Source of the DNA: Anastatus disparis
Lineage: Eukaryota; Arthropoda; Insecta; Hymenoptera; Eupelmidae
NCBI GenBank assembly: GCA_017163975.1
Contig: JAFFSR010000004.1
Location: forward strand, 9,424,001-9,488,000
Reading direction: 5' to 3'
DNA length: 64,000 nucleotides
The notes below the pieces were generated by a model. That model saw only the letters and a list, made by a program, of their open reading frames with translations, was not told the origin of the DNA and made no database searches. A program made the translations under genes and the position numbers. Positions 44,754 to 58,346 of the stretch are shown here, in pieces (position 1 is the stretch's first letter; each line of letters begins with the position of its first letter).

Positions 44754-46199
44754 AAGAAATTTGTAATCTACGATAAATTTTTAAAAGTTCTATAAATAAT
44801 AAAAACTTACCTCATTTGCAAATCTAAAGTTCATTATTATTTTCGAAACCTATTTACACCTTATTTTACGTAGACGTGATATATATATTGGAAAAACCTC
44901 AAAATGACTTTGAAGAAGTATGATGATGTCAGATTAACATGTACATAAAGATTATTTTAAACTCTCGCAGTTTTTATAACGATTGATTTTAGTTAAAGAA
45001 AAACCTATTCTTATATTCAATTTTTTTTTCATCACTCATTATGCAAATTTCAAATAAATCATTTTGATTACTTTAATGAAAAATATGCATATATTTTCTG
45101 TAAGATGATGCTAATATTGAAGTAATTATAGTGAATTTCCTTAAGAAAAAATATAGAATCGTGCTGTAAACTGACTTTTTTCCTTACATAATTTTATTGT
45201 GTTGATAGATTTTATCTTTCCATTTAGTATATGGTATTACGATAATCCTTCTTTTCTTTAGATAAAAAAAATAATTAAATTTTTATTAGTTTTTTCGAAA
45301 ATAAAAATTTTTTTTTGAACCTCTGTTTTGTATATCTTCTTTCAAGGCGGATGTAATAATTAACGATAAAATTAATTTTTTGTGTTTTTTTAATATCATA
45401 ATCACAGTCATACGTTTAATAATTTTATAATAAAAAATATACAGTTAGATTCTATTCAAATAATTTTTTTTTTTTTTTTCAAGAAAAATAAATAATAGGC
45501 TTCTGAGCTGTTTAATCCGAAGATAAAACAAAAAGATTGTCTATAAGATTTTATTAATTATTAAAACACATGAAGAGTATAGCCAAATAAGCATGTAAAA
45601 ATGGCCTTAATTCGGATTTCCCTGAAACTTTGCTTATTTTTTTGTCTTGTCAAAAAACTAAAATCCTGAAAGTTTCAGATCCCTATGGTCAAAATTGGCT
45701 TCATAACCTCAAAAAACGTGTTTTTCGGTTTTTTTGCTATAATTAAGTGAATTGTTAATGGATCTTCAAAATTCGAAATCGAGGTAAAAGAGGACGATAA
45801 AACGCATATATTTAGTGACTATATAAAACCTTACGAGTCTCAAAAATAACCTAAAAATAAATTTGAAAATTTCAAAATGGCCTGTACATTAACGGTATGA
45901 ATGCATACTTATTTTTTATTTTTAGAAACTTTACTTTTTATAAAATCTATCATTCATATTTTCTGCAGATTTTTGTAGGAATGGTGGAAAGTACCTAAAA
46001 TATCAAAAAACTGAAAATTTTGTAGATTTATAGCATTTTAGAGGCTCTATTGCATTCTAATCATGAAAATAACACCAAATACACGTTCAGCGACCAAATA
46101 AATCTCCTAAATATCGATACTCAGTAGGATTTATATCATATGCATCCATAAAATACGAGAATAAGCTTAAAAAAATCGTTTTTCGACCAAAAAGACATT

Positions 46200-46460
46200 T
46201 TGCGAAAGATTTATTAATAATTATAAATCTTTCATTGAAAATTTTTGAAATATCTATTAAATCTTTCATCAAATGTTTCAAGATACGTTTTAGAAATATT
46301 TCATGTAAGATTTATAAATAACTATAAACAATCCATGAAATATTTAAAATATTTCAGAAATTTGTAAAATAATATTTTAAGAAATATTTTAGAAATATTT
46401 AGAGAATGTTTCGTGAAATATTTCATAAATCTTTCAAGAAATCTGTATGAATATACCGTT
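46200..46460. repeat. AAATATTTC-rich short repeats
   Basis: Many direct and inverted copies of GAAATATTT and AAATCTTTCA. Related sequence lies at 46830-46950 (ending ATTTTATGCTATGTGGG) and in a compact palindrome at 48097-48162 that starts CGCACAGCATGAAA and ends CTGTGTGGGG. It looks like pieces of one palindromic family. Confidence 0.5.
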
Positions 46461-46986
46461 AAATACCTCGATATGACCGCTCTTTTAATGGCTATACCCT
46501 TCCGTCAATGCTCGAAGCTGATCCCTTCCATATCTACTAACTCTTGAGCCCTGGAATTCATATCCGACATTTTCTATATGGTCACGAGTTTCTTAAACTT
46601 TTATTGATAGGAAAAACATGGATTTGAAGACAAGAATATAAACGTTGGCTGAATCTAAAGCCAAAAAATGTAGTGCGCCCCTTGGCCATAATCAGAGCGT
46701 AAGAAACTATTTCTCAATTCGAATAAAACGGTTATTGGTGGGGGCATGTCGATACTTAGAATTTTACCTCCCTGTGTCGGCCTGGTAAGCCATATCGAGG
46801 TAGTTGACTTTAGTCACGATTTAGTCTTAGAAATATTTTATTATTATTTTTGAAAGATTTCCTGAATATATTATATAATATTTCAAATTAATCTTTCGGA
46901 ATGATGTATGAAATATTTAGGAAATATTTTATGCTATGTGGGAGATATCTTCAAGTGAATTTAATGGTATGAAAAATAATTCTTAA

Positions 46987-47371
46987 CAGCAGGCCGGAGT
47001 AGAATCTGATACCGACTGAGTAAAAATTGAGTTTTTTGTTATTTACTCAAGTATTAATCGGTGTATCTTCAAATTAGAGGTTGAGCGCAATAGATATTAT
47101 TATTATGAACATCTATGCACAAGAAAAAAAAATTCTATTGCTTTGTTTTTTAGAAAAGTAAGGAACGCCGAAGTAAAAGTTTATGTTTATAATATTTTCG
47201 CGTTCCTTACTTTTCTCAAAAACAAATCAGTAGATTTTTTTTTTCTTGTGCATACATATTTGTAATAATAATATCTATTGCGCTTAACCTTCAAATAGCA
47301 GATACATCAATTGATACTTGAGTAAATAACAAAAATCTCAATTAGACAAGGACAGCGAATCCGGCCTGCTC
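46987..47371. mobile_element. TTAA-flanked palindromic MITE, CAGCAGGCCGGA termini
   Basis: TTAA at 46983-46986 and 47372-47375. Termini CAGCAGGCCGGA and TCCGGCCTGCTC (one end mismatch). Arms match over most of the length, including GTAAGGAACGC and its complement near the centre. No coding capacity. Confidence 0.8.
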
Positions 47372-48214
47372 TTAAATTTGATTTTTAATTTTGTCTATAT
47401 TTAAAAAAATATTTTTAATCATAAAAAATTACAATATTTTAAATTAATATAGTATAACTTATTCTTTTTATATTTCTTTTCAATCTTCATCACTATTTTC
47501 ATTAATTATAGGGATTGTATTTTCCACATGAAATAAATCATTTAATGCTGTTGCAGAGATAGTGTAGATGGAACACTCCATCATAGAACAGCACGGATAC
47601 CGCACGGCACGGAACAGCACGACCCCTTGAAAAGTTCCGTCATCTGGATTCTTCCTAAGACAGGCAGGTTAGGAGTGTCTTGAAAGAGCCACCGAAATTA
47701 TTATTAAATAATTATTTTTAAAATTAAAAACTGAATTTAACTGCATTACAAAGTAAAATAATGAATAACAAATAGAAAGCAAATAAAAAATTAGTAATTT
47801 AAAAATGAACAATTTTTTTAATAATTAAATCATGTTTCAAGTTTAATAAAGATAATATTTTTTTCGTTATCAACTAAAATAGCAGACTAATTTATTTTCA
47901 GTTTTAGATTGCCTAAATGTGCATATTTTTGTAAATTATTGTTACGTTCTTGTGTTATGTAATCATTGTCTTTATTTTTTAATTCAAACAGTTAATACCG
48001 TAAAGAACGGGATTCTTATCAGGGCATGATTTCTTTTATATAATCAGAAACTACATCTTCTACGGTAACACTAATAAATATAAACTACAGAGCTGTCCCG
48101 CACAGCATGAAATGTTTTGAAATATTTCGAAAATATTTCAAACGTTTTATACTGTGTGGGGTTCACCTGCTTGCTTGTACTCCAACACAAGCTCGGCTCA
48201 CTAATGTATCTTTA

Positions 48215-48435
48215 AAATAGTAATAGTACATTTTGTAACGGGTATGAAAAGGCTTTATTTACGAAACGAGAAGTTTACGGCCCAAGCCGAAGGCGAGGGT
48301 CGTAATGAGTTTTGTAAAAAAGCCTTTTCATGCCAGTTGCAAACCGTATTTTTTGCCATGACAGCCAAGAAAGAGCAACGAAGTTGGGATTAGAACGGCA
48401 AAAAATATTTTAGTAATATTACATTACTATTTTGA
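48215..48435. repeat. GC-rich hairpin element H5
   Basis: Outer arms AAAATAGTAATAGTACATT and ATTACATTACTATTTT; inner stem GGTATGAAAAGGCTTT with AAAGCCTTTTCATGCC (one arm interrupted). The loop has CCCAAGCCGAAGGCGAGGGT. Same layout and AATAGTACATT flank as H1. Confidence 0.75.
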
Positions 48436-49431
48436 TGTTAATTACTTTTAAATCATGCTGTAGCACAACATAAAATATTTTTGCTGGCTAGGCGCATTAT
48501 TTGGCGATATTTTGGTGGTGCTCGACAAAACATCGCACTAAACAATATAAACAATCTCAGTAAGAAGCTCTTAGAATCCATCAATATGTTTTTGAGGTTA
48601 TTTCAAAGAAATCATACAAAGAATTGTCTCGAATACGTCAGAAAAATGATAGTTGAGGTCATTTTTAGTCACTATATGCATTTTTGAGGTTAATTTCATA
48701 TCTTTCGGCCAAAAATTGTACAGAATAAGATTAAAAATCAGTACCAATGAAGCTATTGGTTAGTAAATAAATTTTTAAGGTTACTTTGAAGATGATGTGG
48801 TGAAATTATAGTTTAAGATGGTAATAAAGAGATTACAGGAGTCTTTTTGGTCGAAAAACGATTTTTTTAAACCTTATTCTCGTATTTTATGGATGCATAT
48901 GATATAAATCCTACTGAATATCGATATTTAGGAGATTTATTTGGTCGCTGAACGTGTATTTGGTGTTATTTTCATGATCAGAATGCAATAGAGCCTCTAA
49001 AATGCTATAAATCTACAAAATTTTCAGTTTTTTGATATTTTAGGTACTTTCCACCATTCTTACAAAAATCTGCAGAAAATATGAATGATAGATTTTATAA
49101 AAAGTAAAGTTTCTAAAAATCAAAAATAAGTATGCATTCATACCGTTAATGTACAGGCCATTTTGAAATTTTCAAATTTATTTTTAGGTTATGTTTGAGA
49201 CTCGTAAGGTTTTATATAGTCACTAAATATATGCGTTTTATCGTCCTCTTTTACCTCGATTTTGAATTTTGAAGATCCATTAACAATTCACTTAATTATA
49301 GCAAAAAAACCGAAAAACACGTTTTTTGAGGTTATGAAGCCAATTTTGACCATAAGGATCTGAAACTTTCAGGATTTTAGTTTTTTGACAAGACAAAAAA
49401 ATAAGCAAAGTTTCAGGGAAATCCGAATTAA

Positions 49432-49860
49432 GAGGCGGTCGGAACCAAATCGGTGACTTGCGGTATACATTAAGTCAGCATTTTTCGCTTTACGATAATA
49501 TTTTGTATACTTTTATGGCTTAAACTATTTCAAATTATTCTTTATATACATGACTAGAGGAAATGACTATATTTTTACCATATGAATAAGTAAATTAATT
49601 ATTATAAGCATTTATTACAAATATCAAACTGATTTGACGTATACCGCATGCAAAAAACTATCTTGTCGATTGTTAGGTGGCATTTTTCGCTTTATGACAA
49701 TATTTTTTACATTTTTGTGACTTTAGCTATTTTAAATTATTCTTTATATACATGACTAGAGGAAATGACTATATTTTTACCATATTAATAAATGAATAAA
49801 TTATTATAAGCATTTATTACAAGCACCGAACTAAATCACCGATTTGGTTCCGACCGCCTC
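49432..49860. mobile_element. TTAA MITE inserted in the large element's right arm
   Basis: TTAA at 49428-49431 and 49861-49864; termini GAGGCGGTCGGAACCAAATC and complement. The left arm of the host element keeps the uninterrupted site (AATTAAGGCC in the complementary orientation near 45605), so the duplication is proven by an internal empty site. The interior is a two-copy direct repeat of about 185 bp containing CATGACTAGAGGAAATGACT. Confidence 0.92.
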
Positions 49861-51244
49861 TTAAGGCCATTTTTACATGGTTATTCGGCTACTCTTTAAA
49901 AAGATTTTTGTGAATTTTTTGTTGAATTTATATAAAAGCATTTTTATATATTTGCATATAAAAACTCATTTAAAATAATCAACGGAATTTCTATAGGTTG
50001 CCATAAATTTACAAATTATTTAACTTTATTATGTACACGTATGCACGTAATTTAAAACCATACTGCATTTTGATAAATTTTTTTTTTATTTGCTATGATT
50101 ACAATTTATTTTACAATTATTTATGTAATAAAAATGAAATAAAAAAAGTTTTTTAATCACATCTAAAAGTAAGAAACAAGTTTTTCGAACATGTTCAACT
50201 GTCAAGAAAATGTTAATCTTATTCTCATATATACAATGGTATTTCCTATTGTTCATTGATTTCCACTATTCATCATATTACCTTTTTCGTATAACACATG
50301 AAGATGAAGAAAGAAGAAGAATGAAAAAAGCTTAACGACGACAGAAAAGAAAAATAAAAGAAAAAGATAAATCTAGCGTTACCGGCTATTATTACAATGT
50401 TAAATAATAGAAGATTTTATTAAGAGCCATTTAATATCAAAAGCCATAAATACATCAAAGCGTGTGAAGAAAAGTGTCTTAGCTCTTAAAATTATGATGG
50501 ACCGCGCTGGCTTTACAAATGAATATTTTTTCGATTTTTATCATTCAATTCTAAAAGGAGTTTAATTGTATTGTTTAGATGGTAAAAACAAGACTATCAA
50601 CCGTTTATGATTGATAATGGCCTTGATTTTAATTTCCTTTCTAATGTTGTTAGGATACTGGGATTTTTTTAATATTTAGAAAAGATTAGAAGCTTATTTC
50701 TTCGTTTTTGGGGAAATTTTAAAATGATTTGCTTTTCTTTGAATATAATAATTGACTGAAAGAGATGTGGATAATGATAAAGTTTGCGTGGAGATATGTT
50801 AATGTGTTTTATAGTTTAATTGCTTATTACAATATGGTTTTTTTTTAATAATAAAATTGATAATAAGGTTAACAACTTATATATAAGATAACACCTTAAT
50901 AATTATGTTTCTTTAATTTTAAATTGATATAATGTTGAATTGGCTGTTAATTTTACGCATAGCTTATTACTCAAGCCGTTAAAGTTTGAAAATTATGAAT
51001 CTTAACATTTTTCTATAAAATATAAAAAATGTCCTTAATTGTTCAGATCCTTAAAAATATTATGATAAATCCTTTTGACACAGAGAAGTCATTATTATAT
51101 GCATTTGAGAAATTTTATTATGTGTCACGATGGTACTTTTTTCCATGCATTCGGAGAAAATTTCACCATACACCTCAAGGTCTCGATTGCACACTTGCTG
51201 TCCCAAATTAATTTGGAAAATCCCTTTATTTTTTTTTATTTTTT

Positions 51245-51760
51245 TTTAACGTCATTGTATTTATGTTATCGTTACGGTGCTAATTAAGGAGAGATAAAAG
51301 GAACACTACACCTGTTCCTATAAATATTAATTTCCTTTCTATTTTATTGCTGAATTTCCAGAAAAGAAATGCATTAGCTTGTAGTATGTGCCATGATGAT
51401 TATTCAGTTAAATTTTTAAATAAATTCATTAATTAGTTTTTAAGATATTTGAATTCCAGTTCAAAATTGAAAAATTTTAATGAATAATTTTGGGACCCAA
51501 AATTCTCAATAACTAATGAATGAATTTATTTAAAAATTTAACTGAATAATCTTAATAGTACATACTACAAGCTAATGCATTTTTTTACTGAAAATTTTGC
51601 AATAAAATGGAAAGATAGTCAATATTTATGAGTACAGGTGTAGTTTCCATTTTACATCTCCTTAACAACAAAGGTTTTCAGTGTTTATGAACAAAGCACA
51701 TGTAACGAAATTACGAATCCATTGCTCTAACGAGTAAGTAACTGAGGACCTCTACTGGCA
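51245..51760 (-). mobile_element. degraded SINE copy split by a MITE
   Basis: Shares TTTATG-TATC-GTGCTAAT and GAACAAAGCACATGTAACG with the SINE at 33228-34148. On the minus strand a tRNA-like piece GAGCAATGGATTCGTAA follows. A TTAA MITE at 51288-51661 interrupts it. Confidence 0.5.
51288..51661. mobile_element. TTAA-flanked MITE, GGAGAGATAAAA termini
   Basis: TTAA at 51284-51287 and 51662-51665. Left GGAGAGATAAAAGGAACACT and right TTCCATTTTACATCTCC are imperfect inverted repeats. Inner landmark AGCTTGTAGTATGTGCC recurs inverted. Partial relative at 43540-43740. Confidence 0.8.
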
Positions 51761-54700
51761 AATTTTATGCGCGATTTCACGTTAGAAATCAATTCTTTTA
51801 ACAGTGACATTTAAAGAGTCGCTTATTTTGTGATATTTTATATTAATTAAATGTACCCTTGCAAAAATTTTTTAAATTGCAAAAATATTTTTTTAACAAT
51901 TATTTTTCAATTTTTATCGAAAAAGGTATATTTTTTAAGATTAATTAATAAAAATTCATTAAATACTTATAAAATAAGTTAAATTTTTTTTTTTAAATAA
52001 CGACAATTCAAATAAGTTTTTCATAAATTAAATTACACTATAAATAAAAAAAATAATTATGGCTATATCGTATAGGAATACGTATAGAATCGTTCATTCA
52101 TACAAACAAGATATTATGTATTATTGAATAATTTAAAATAAAAATTAATTTTCGAAATCCATTAAAGATTGGTGACCGTACGTTTATTTTTCACCGGAAC
52201 TGTTAGCACTTCATAAATGAGTGTTAATCGTGAATCCACAATCAGACATTGTGATACATAAATAAACGTCGTAAAAACCATAATACTGGTTCGTTGAATT
52301 GGAATTCATTAATATTCTTCATTTTCATTTTTTTTATGTTTTTTTTTTAAATAAATGCATACTTGTTTTAATTTATTTTTATAATTTTATATAATAGTAA
52401 ACTAGTTGGGTATTATACATACAAAAGCCAAAAATTTTATTTCTTTGTTTCCTTGCAAAATGAATTAGACAAAATTTAATTTTTTACATTCTATACTCAA
52501 CTTTCTACTTCTTAATTAAAAGCCAATTTATAAATAGATTTATTTTAAGTTTCAGTAAGAGGCTTCAAGAAGATTAATCAACTCAGTTAATAAAATTTTT
52601 TTTAAGATCTTTTTTCAATATTAATCTTTTCACTACGTATATTTTCTTGGTGTGTGGTATTCAAATAATATCTAAAATCTCCGAATACAATAATTTAAAA
52701 AGTTTTAAAAAACTATTAAATAAAATAAATTACAGGATAAACCTAATAGCTTATATTTTTAAACTTTTTATCATCTAGTTTAATTTATCTAATGATAAAG
52801 TATTTACAATTTTACTTAAAAATTATTTTTTAATGTCCCTAAAACACAAACTTTTTAGTAAAAATATATTTTATTTGATTATTCTTGTGATGAAAATGAC
52901 ATAACATGTTTAATTTTAATTTTGATTATTACTATCGTATTATCATTCAGCCCGATAAAATAAATAAAGTTAAGCAAACCGTAACACGTGGACTTTAGTA
53001 TATCATAAATAAATAATCATTAAAACAAAGTATGAAAAAAAAATTTGATTAACATAATCAACGTTTATAAAAACTTTCTTCGATAAAACGTTAAAGCAAA
53101 AAAAATTATCAAATTTAACCTACAATACAAATATTAATGAAACTAAATAAAAGTCAAGTAGAGCATCAACAACAGAATAGACATTACAACAAACAATAAT
53201 CAACAATTCATCGATTCAAATAACAATGCGATAATCACAGCACGCGCGTTCTTGGGGAATTTCATAAAATATAAAGCATATAAGTATATACATATGACTT
53301 TGGGGAGTCCCCAAACAAATAATTAGCTGACTGATTTTTCGATATCCATTTTTCTCTGAAACTCTTTTACATTGTTGCTTTATACTATTGAATTATAATA
53401 GCGAATTTTTAATCAGGCCTTGTAATACATAAATAGGTACCGCCTATCATATCTACTCGTTCTCATGACTTGTTATTTCTTTGAATTTAATATCATTCGT
53501 TATATTTTTCTGATTTTAATTCTTATTGTTTCGTAATTATAATGAGTTTATCTAAAAATAGAATTCTTTTTGATATTTTTATTTTTTCTATACTTAATAT
53601 TTGCAAATTAAATATAAGAATATTTTATATGAAAGTATCTCTAATTTTTTACTTTTATTGAAATTTAATCTAGATATAAAGTTAAGTATCACATTCATAA
53701 TGTATTTATTTGTTTGAATTTTTCATCTTCATTCGAAATATCTCAATACTATACTTTTTATTTATTAAAATGTAAGTGTTTAAAAAATTCAGAGATATTT
53801 TTAAATCTTCGTGATCAAGAATAAAAAATATGGAAAACTGTTTTTTCAGTTATTTACATCCCTTAAATTAATAATGTTTTTTTTATATATACGACAGTTG
53901 GTGAGAATTCTTTAACTAATTTTGTGATCTAAATTTAATTTTCAATCCAATCGTACAATTTTTGTTTTGCTAAATTAAAACTTTGTGGAATTGAATAAAT
54001 TTTTTTATAAATAACCACAACTTTTTTCATTTAATCTTGATATCTTTTTTAGCTTGAAATTTTAGTTTTCTACAAAATGCAAATAAAATATAAATGACTC
54101 ACGTAACTTTGTTTGAAATAAAATCTGAACTACTTTACATATTACTATTAACAATACATTAGATAGAATTGAAAATTCTATTCCAAATAACACAACACAA
54201 TTATAATTTGAAATTTCAATGAATTTGATTTTAAAAATAAATCTCATGTATATGTTACACAATCATTTTGTACCATGTTTAAATTGCACTTTATAAGCTT
54301 TAAGACTTTTTTTATTATTTGCCAATATTACCATAATAAACTGACAATTTTATTAGTTATTTTTTCTTCTCTTTTACATGGAAAAGTACACGAGCACGAA
54401 TAGCTGATCCTTAAACAAAGAATACTGATGTTGTAAATAAATTTTTAGTAATTTATAGTATAAATACATCTAATGTTTATGTGAGTAAAATATATATTTT
54501 TATTCAATTTTTTCAGGAATAAATTATTGTTTATTGTATATTACAAAAGTTGCGTCTTAATTTACATATTTTTATATTCACGATTTATAATAATCCTTAT
54601 ATAAAATAATACTTAGAAATTGTTACGTGTTCAATAACATGTAAATAAAAAAAATAGAGGAAATAAATTTTAAAATGAAAAAATCTACTTATCTTAAAAA

Positions 54701-56197
54701 TGTAATTAATAGTAGCTTATTATAAAATTTATCTCATAATTAACATTTGGAATTTAAAGAAATTTTCCATTTTTCAATTCATATAAAAATCTAATACTTA
54801 CATCAAAAACATTAAACGTTAATTAAAAATCATCTAATTCAATAAGAGATAATAAAAATTTCATCACAATCTGATATATTTAATCTTACACTATTTGTGA
54901 ACAACAAAAATAAACTCACGTCACACCTATCCTTTTTCAGCATAAACTATCGACCTTTTTTTATATTCGTTTCAATTCTCGAAACAAGATTGGCACACAC
55001 GCATAAAGTTACATTATTAATCTACATTATACATCAAACCTTTTTTGAATACGTATTACACCTTTTGCTTTTGATCTTTCCAAGCGTACGTACACGTCAC
55101 GTTTGGATTTCCCCAAGTTTATAATAATCGAATCGTTTCATTATAATTTAAACCTTTTTTTAAACCAATAAGCCTCTTTTGCTTTGTATGTTTCTTCAAA
55201 TTTGGGAACATTTTTTTTTTATTTATTAAGATGAAAATGATTAATAAATAAATTATTGTTTCCTTATACATCGCTGAAAAAATTTTATTTGATTTTTTTT
55301 GTGGTTTATACATTTTTTTAATGTATTTCTAACAATTGATCAATCGTCAAACATTTATTATCTAGGAAATTTCAATTAACATTGCATTAAAAAAACGAGG
55401 GAAAACACGTTTGGCAAACTTTTCTTAGAATAATAAAAAAACTTATTATTAATCACTTTAGTTTTTTCTAACATTTGTATAACCTTATAATTGCATACTT
55501 TATTTTAATTTTAATAATTACGTTACATAAATATTTACTTAATTCACATTTGTTTACTTATATAAATCAGAGATTATGAAAAAGAAGAGAGAAGGAAAAT
55601 GTGGCAATTGTCAATATTTCATTTGAATGATAGCTCAAATATCAGTCAAGAGCAATTAAATGAAGGCAAAAAATTATGCAAATAAACTTAAGTATACGAT
55701 ACTGACTTTTTACTTTTGGTTATAACCATTTCGGTTTATTTAATTTTCTTAAACTTCCTTTTTGAAAGAATGTGTATACTTTTTTTTAAGTACAATGTAT
55801 GCTTAGTCATTAGCGCTAATAGATTTTTAATTATATTCGAGATAAATATTATTGGCTTTTTATTTATTTTTAATATTATTTTTGTAATTTTCTTAATTTA
55901 ATTTGTAATAATTACGTTAAAACCGAATGCATCACGCGCATTTAACTTTTTAATGTATGAAATTTTCTATCATGCGTATTTAATGTATATATTTATACAT
56001 TTGATGTAAGTAGTATAATTAACTTTAACGATTGATATTAGAAACTTGAGAAGTTCATATTATTGAAAACATTGATTTTATTAAAAATTTATTAAAAAAT
56101 AATTCAAGTACAAAATGATAAAATTTTGTTTTTGTAAAATTATATCAGCAAAATCTTGATTCATTTTAAAGCGTGTGAAACTATTGTAGGAAACTTA

Positions 56198-56759
56198 CTA
56201 GGAGAGTATCACAACTCCGGATCACGGATTTTGCTCAAATTTTGGGATGAGTTTTCAAATGTCAAAAATATCAAAGGAAACAGAATTTTAGACACCAACG
56301 CTCAATGTTTCCCTAGTTCCTTAGCATTTATGCTACTACTTGAAACTTTTTTAAATGAAAGCTGAGCTCAAATTCTTTCGAAATAGTAGTTATAGCATGT
56401 CAAAATATTAATTTTTCCGAAAGTTATAGCGTAATAAACATTGGACCTGAATTTTCTTTTTAAAACATTAATTAATAACAAAAGCTGAAATTGTTATTAC
56501 GCTATAACTTTAGGAAAAAATAATATTTTGAAATAAAAAAAAACTTAAAAATGGTTTCAAACTTCTAGCTTTTAATGATGAGGAACTATATGCGTTTAAA
56601 AATCTACAACTTTTTTAGTGATTTCATTTAATAGCCTATAACTAGGGAAATATTGAGCATTGGTGTCTAAAATTCTGTTTCCTTTCATATTTAAACATTT
56701 GAAAACTTATCCCAACGTTTGAGCAAAATCCGTGATCCAGAGTTGTGATACTCTCCTAG
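56198..56759. mobile_element. foldback MITE, CTAGGAG termini, TTA duplication
   Basis: Begins CTAGGAGAGTATCACAACTC and ends with the complement. TTA at 56195-56197 and 56760-56762. Shares GGATCACGGATTTTGCTCAA and inner motifs with 33463-34127. Somewhat more diverged between arms than that copy. Confidence 0.85.
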
Positions 56760-57805
56760 TTAGTGTTGTTGAAGCATTACTTTAAGAATATATTAAAATC
56801 AAAAACAAATACATTAATGCGATTATATTTATTAGTACATAAATAATATTTTTAAAAACCAGTAAAGTAGATAAACTTAGGTCAATTATTATCATTTTTT
56901 TAGTTTGACTTTGTAACTTGTAGATAACAACTAAAACTGTAGATATTTCTTGTATGTTAAAACTATGATTTCTGATAATTATTGCGATATTAGCTGAAAT
57001 TATGAAAGACATTAATAGTTCAAAAACAAGATTTTTAAAGACTAATGAGCGATTGTTTTTTTTTTTTTTGTTAATAAGTGTAATTATTTTTTGTTGATAT
57101 ACTAATAGAATGAAAATTACCTAAATTAACAAATGTAAAATATTAAAAAAAAAAGAAAAATTAAATGAAAATACAAAGTAATTTTCAAATAATGGAATTC
57201 CTGATTATTATAAATGTTTTTAATGGAAAAATCAAGCCATAGAATACAAATTATATAATTAATAATTATTATAAATTAATAATTTTTAGAAATGCATAAA
57301 TCAATTTTTTATGAAATCTATAAACTATATTTAAATGGGTAGAATAATTAAAATTCTTTTTTTTATGATTATTCATAAATATTTTGCACTTTATCAAATT
57401 TTGAAGTAACTACTTTACATAATAATAAAATTTAATAATATTGATAAAAACTTGCTTTTTTTAAGATTACTTGACTTTAAAATTTTTGTTTGTTGAATTT
57501 TTGTTAATTATTTTTTTTTGTTTTTCAATTTAATTATCGATTTCACTATAAGACCGATAAAAATATTCTTCAGTTTGTTTATTTCCAGTCGAAATAAGTA
57601 TTGTTTTAAATTTTTTAATATTTAAATACTCAAAAAATTGACACGTTTAAACATCAAAATATAATAAATTTAAGTCATGTAAATACAATTTTTTTAAAAT
57701 TTAGTAGAAAAATTGTAAAATCCTGGCATTCTGAATTTTAATAAATTTCTGGTTTTTCATACATTTAATTTAAAATTGTATCCTGTATAAATCTCATAAA
57801 AAATA

Positions 57806-58046
57806 CTATGATCAAAACTATAGTTATTAACTATAATAAACTATAATATATTATAATAATTGTTGTAGTAAAAACTATAATTTACTATAATTATTTCAAG
57901 TTATTATAATCAATAATTATAATCATTATTACAAGATTATAATCTTGTAGTAATAATTATAGTATATTATAGTTTTACTATAATAATTATTATAATACAT
58001 TATAGTTTATTCTAGCAAATAATTATAGTTTTGATTACAGTATTTA
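57806..58046. repeat. AT-only palindromic tract
   Basis: A run built from ACTATAATTATAGT-like units that folds around AAGATTATAATCTT. Could be a decayed TA-rich MITE or a cruciform-prone tract. It lies about 350 bp before the start of the glycine-rich gene. Confidence 0.6.
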
Positions 58047-58338
58047 CTCATAAGGGAACTACTTCTTAGGTATAAACACGTTTTAGGCTATATCAAGTCG
58101 AACCAAAATAATTTCCATGTCAATTACCACTTTTACGGTTCTCTGTGCATATTGTATATATTGTAAGTATCGTACATGTCCACATATATACGTAACATAT
58201 ATCAACCTTGAAGATTTTGTTATTCCGTAGAAGATCGTTTTCGAGAATTAAAAGAAGCAAAGAAGGGAAGTAAGAAATGAGAAATAGAAGAAGACAAGAC
58301 AAGTTTTTATAAGTTTGTAAAAAGTGGGGAGTTGATAG

Positions 58339-58346
58339 TATAAAAG
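58339..58346 (+). promoter_or_regulatory. TATA box of the glycine-rich gene
   Basis: TATAAAAG lies 54 bases before the ATG at 58393. Transcription would start about 25-30 bases further on, near ATCCTCAAGCATCA, leaving a very short 5' UTR. A consensus TATA box suits a strongly expressed structural-protein gene. Confidence 0.7.

Larger units (their letters stand above)
45575..49894. mobile_element. 4.3-kb inverted-repeat element with nested insertions
   Basis: Left arm 45575-46194 and right arm 48841-49894 (less an inserted MITE) are closely matching inverted copies of about 620 bp. The outer ends are GAGTATAGCCAAATAAGCAT and the complement of GAGTAGCCGAATAACCATG; the inner ends meet at CGACCAAAAAGAC. 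The interior has no transposase frame; it holds a TTAA MITE (46987-47371), a hairpin element (48215-48435) and short repeats containing AAATATTT or TTTTTGAGGTTA. It appears to be a large non-autonomous foldback or MITE. A target duplication is not clear. Confidence 0.8.

Noticed and set aside
48481..48687. 68-codon frame inside the 4.3-kb element as a transposase fragment
   Set aside because: No catalytic or DNA-binding motif; it overlaps TTTTTGAGGTTA repeat sequence.
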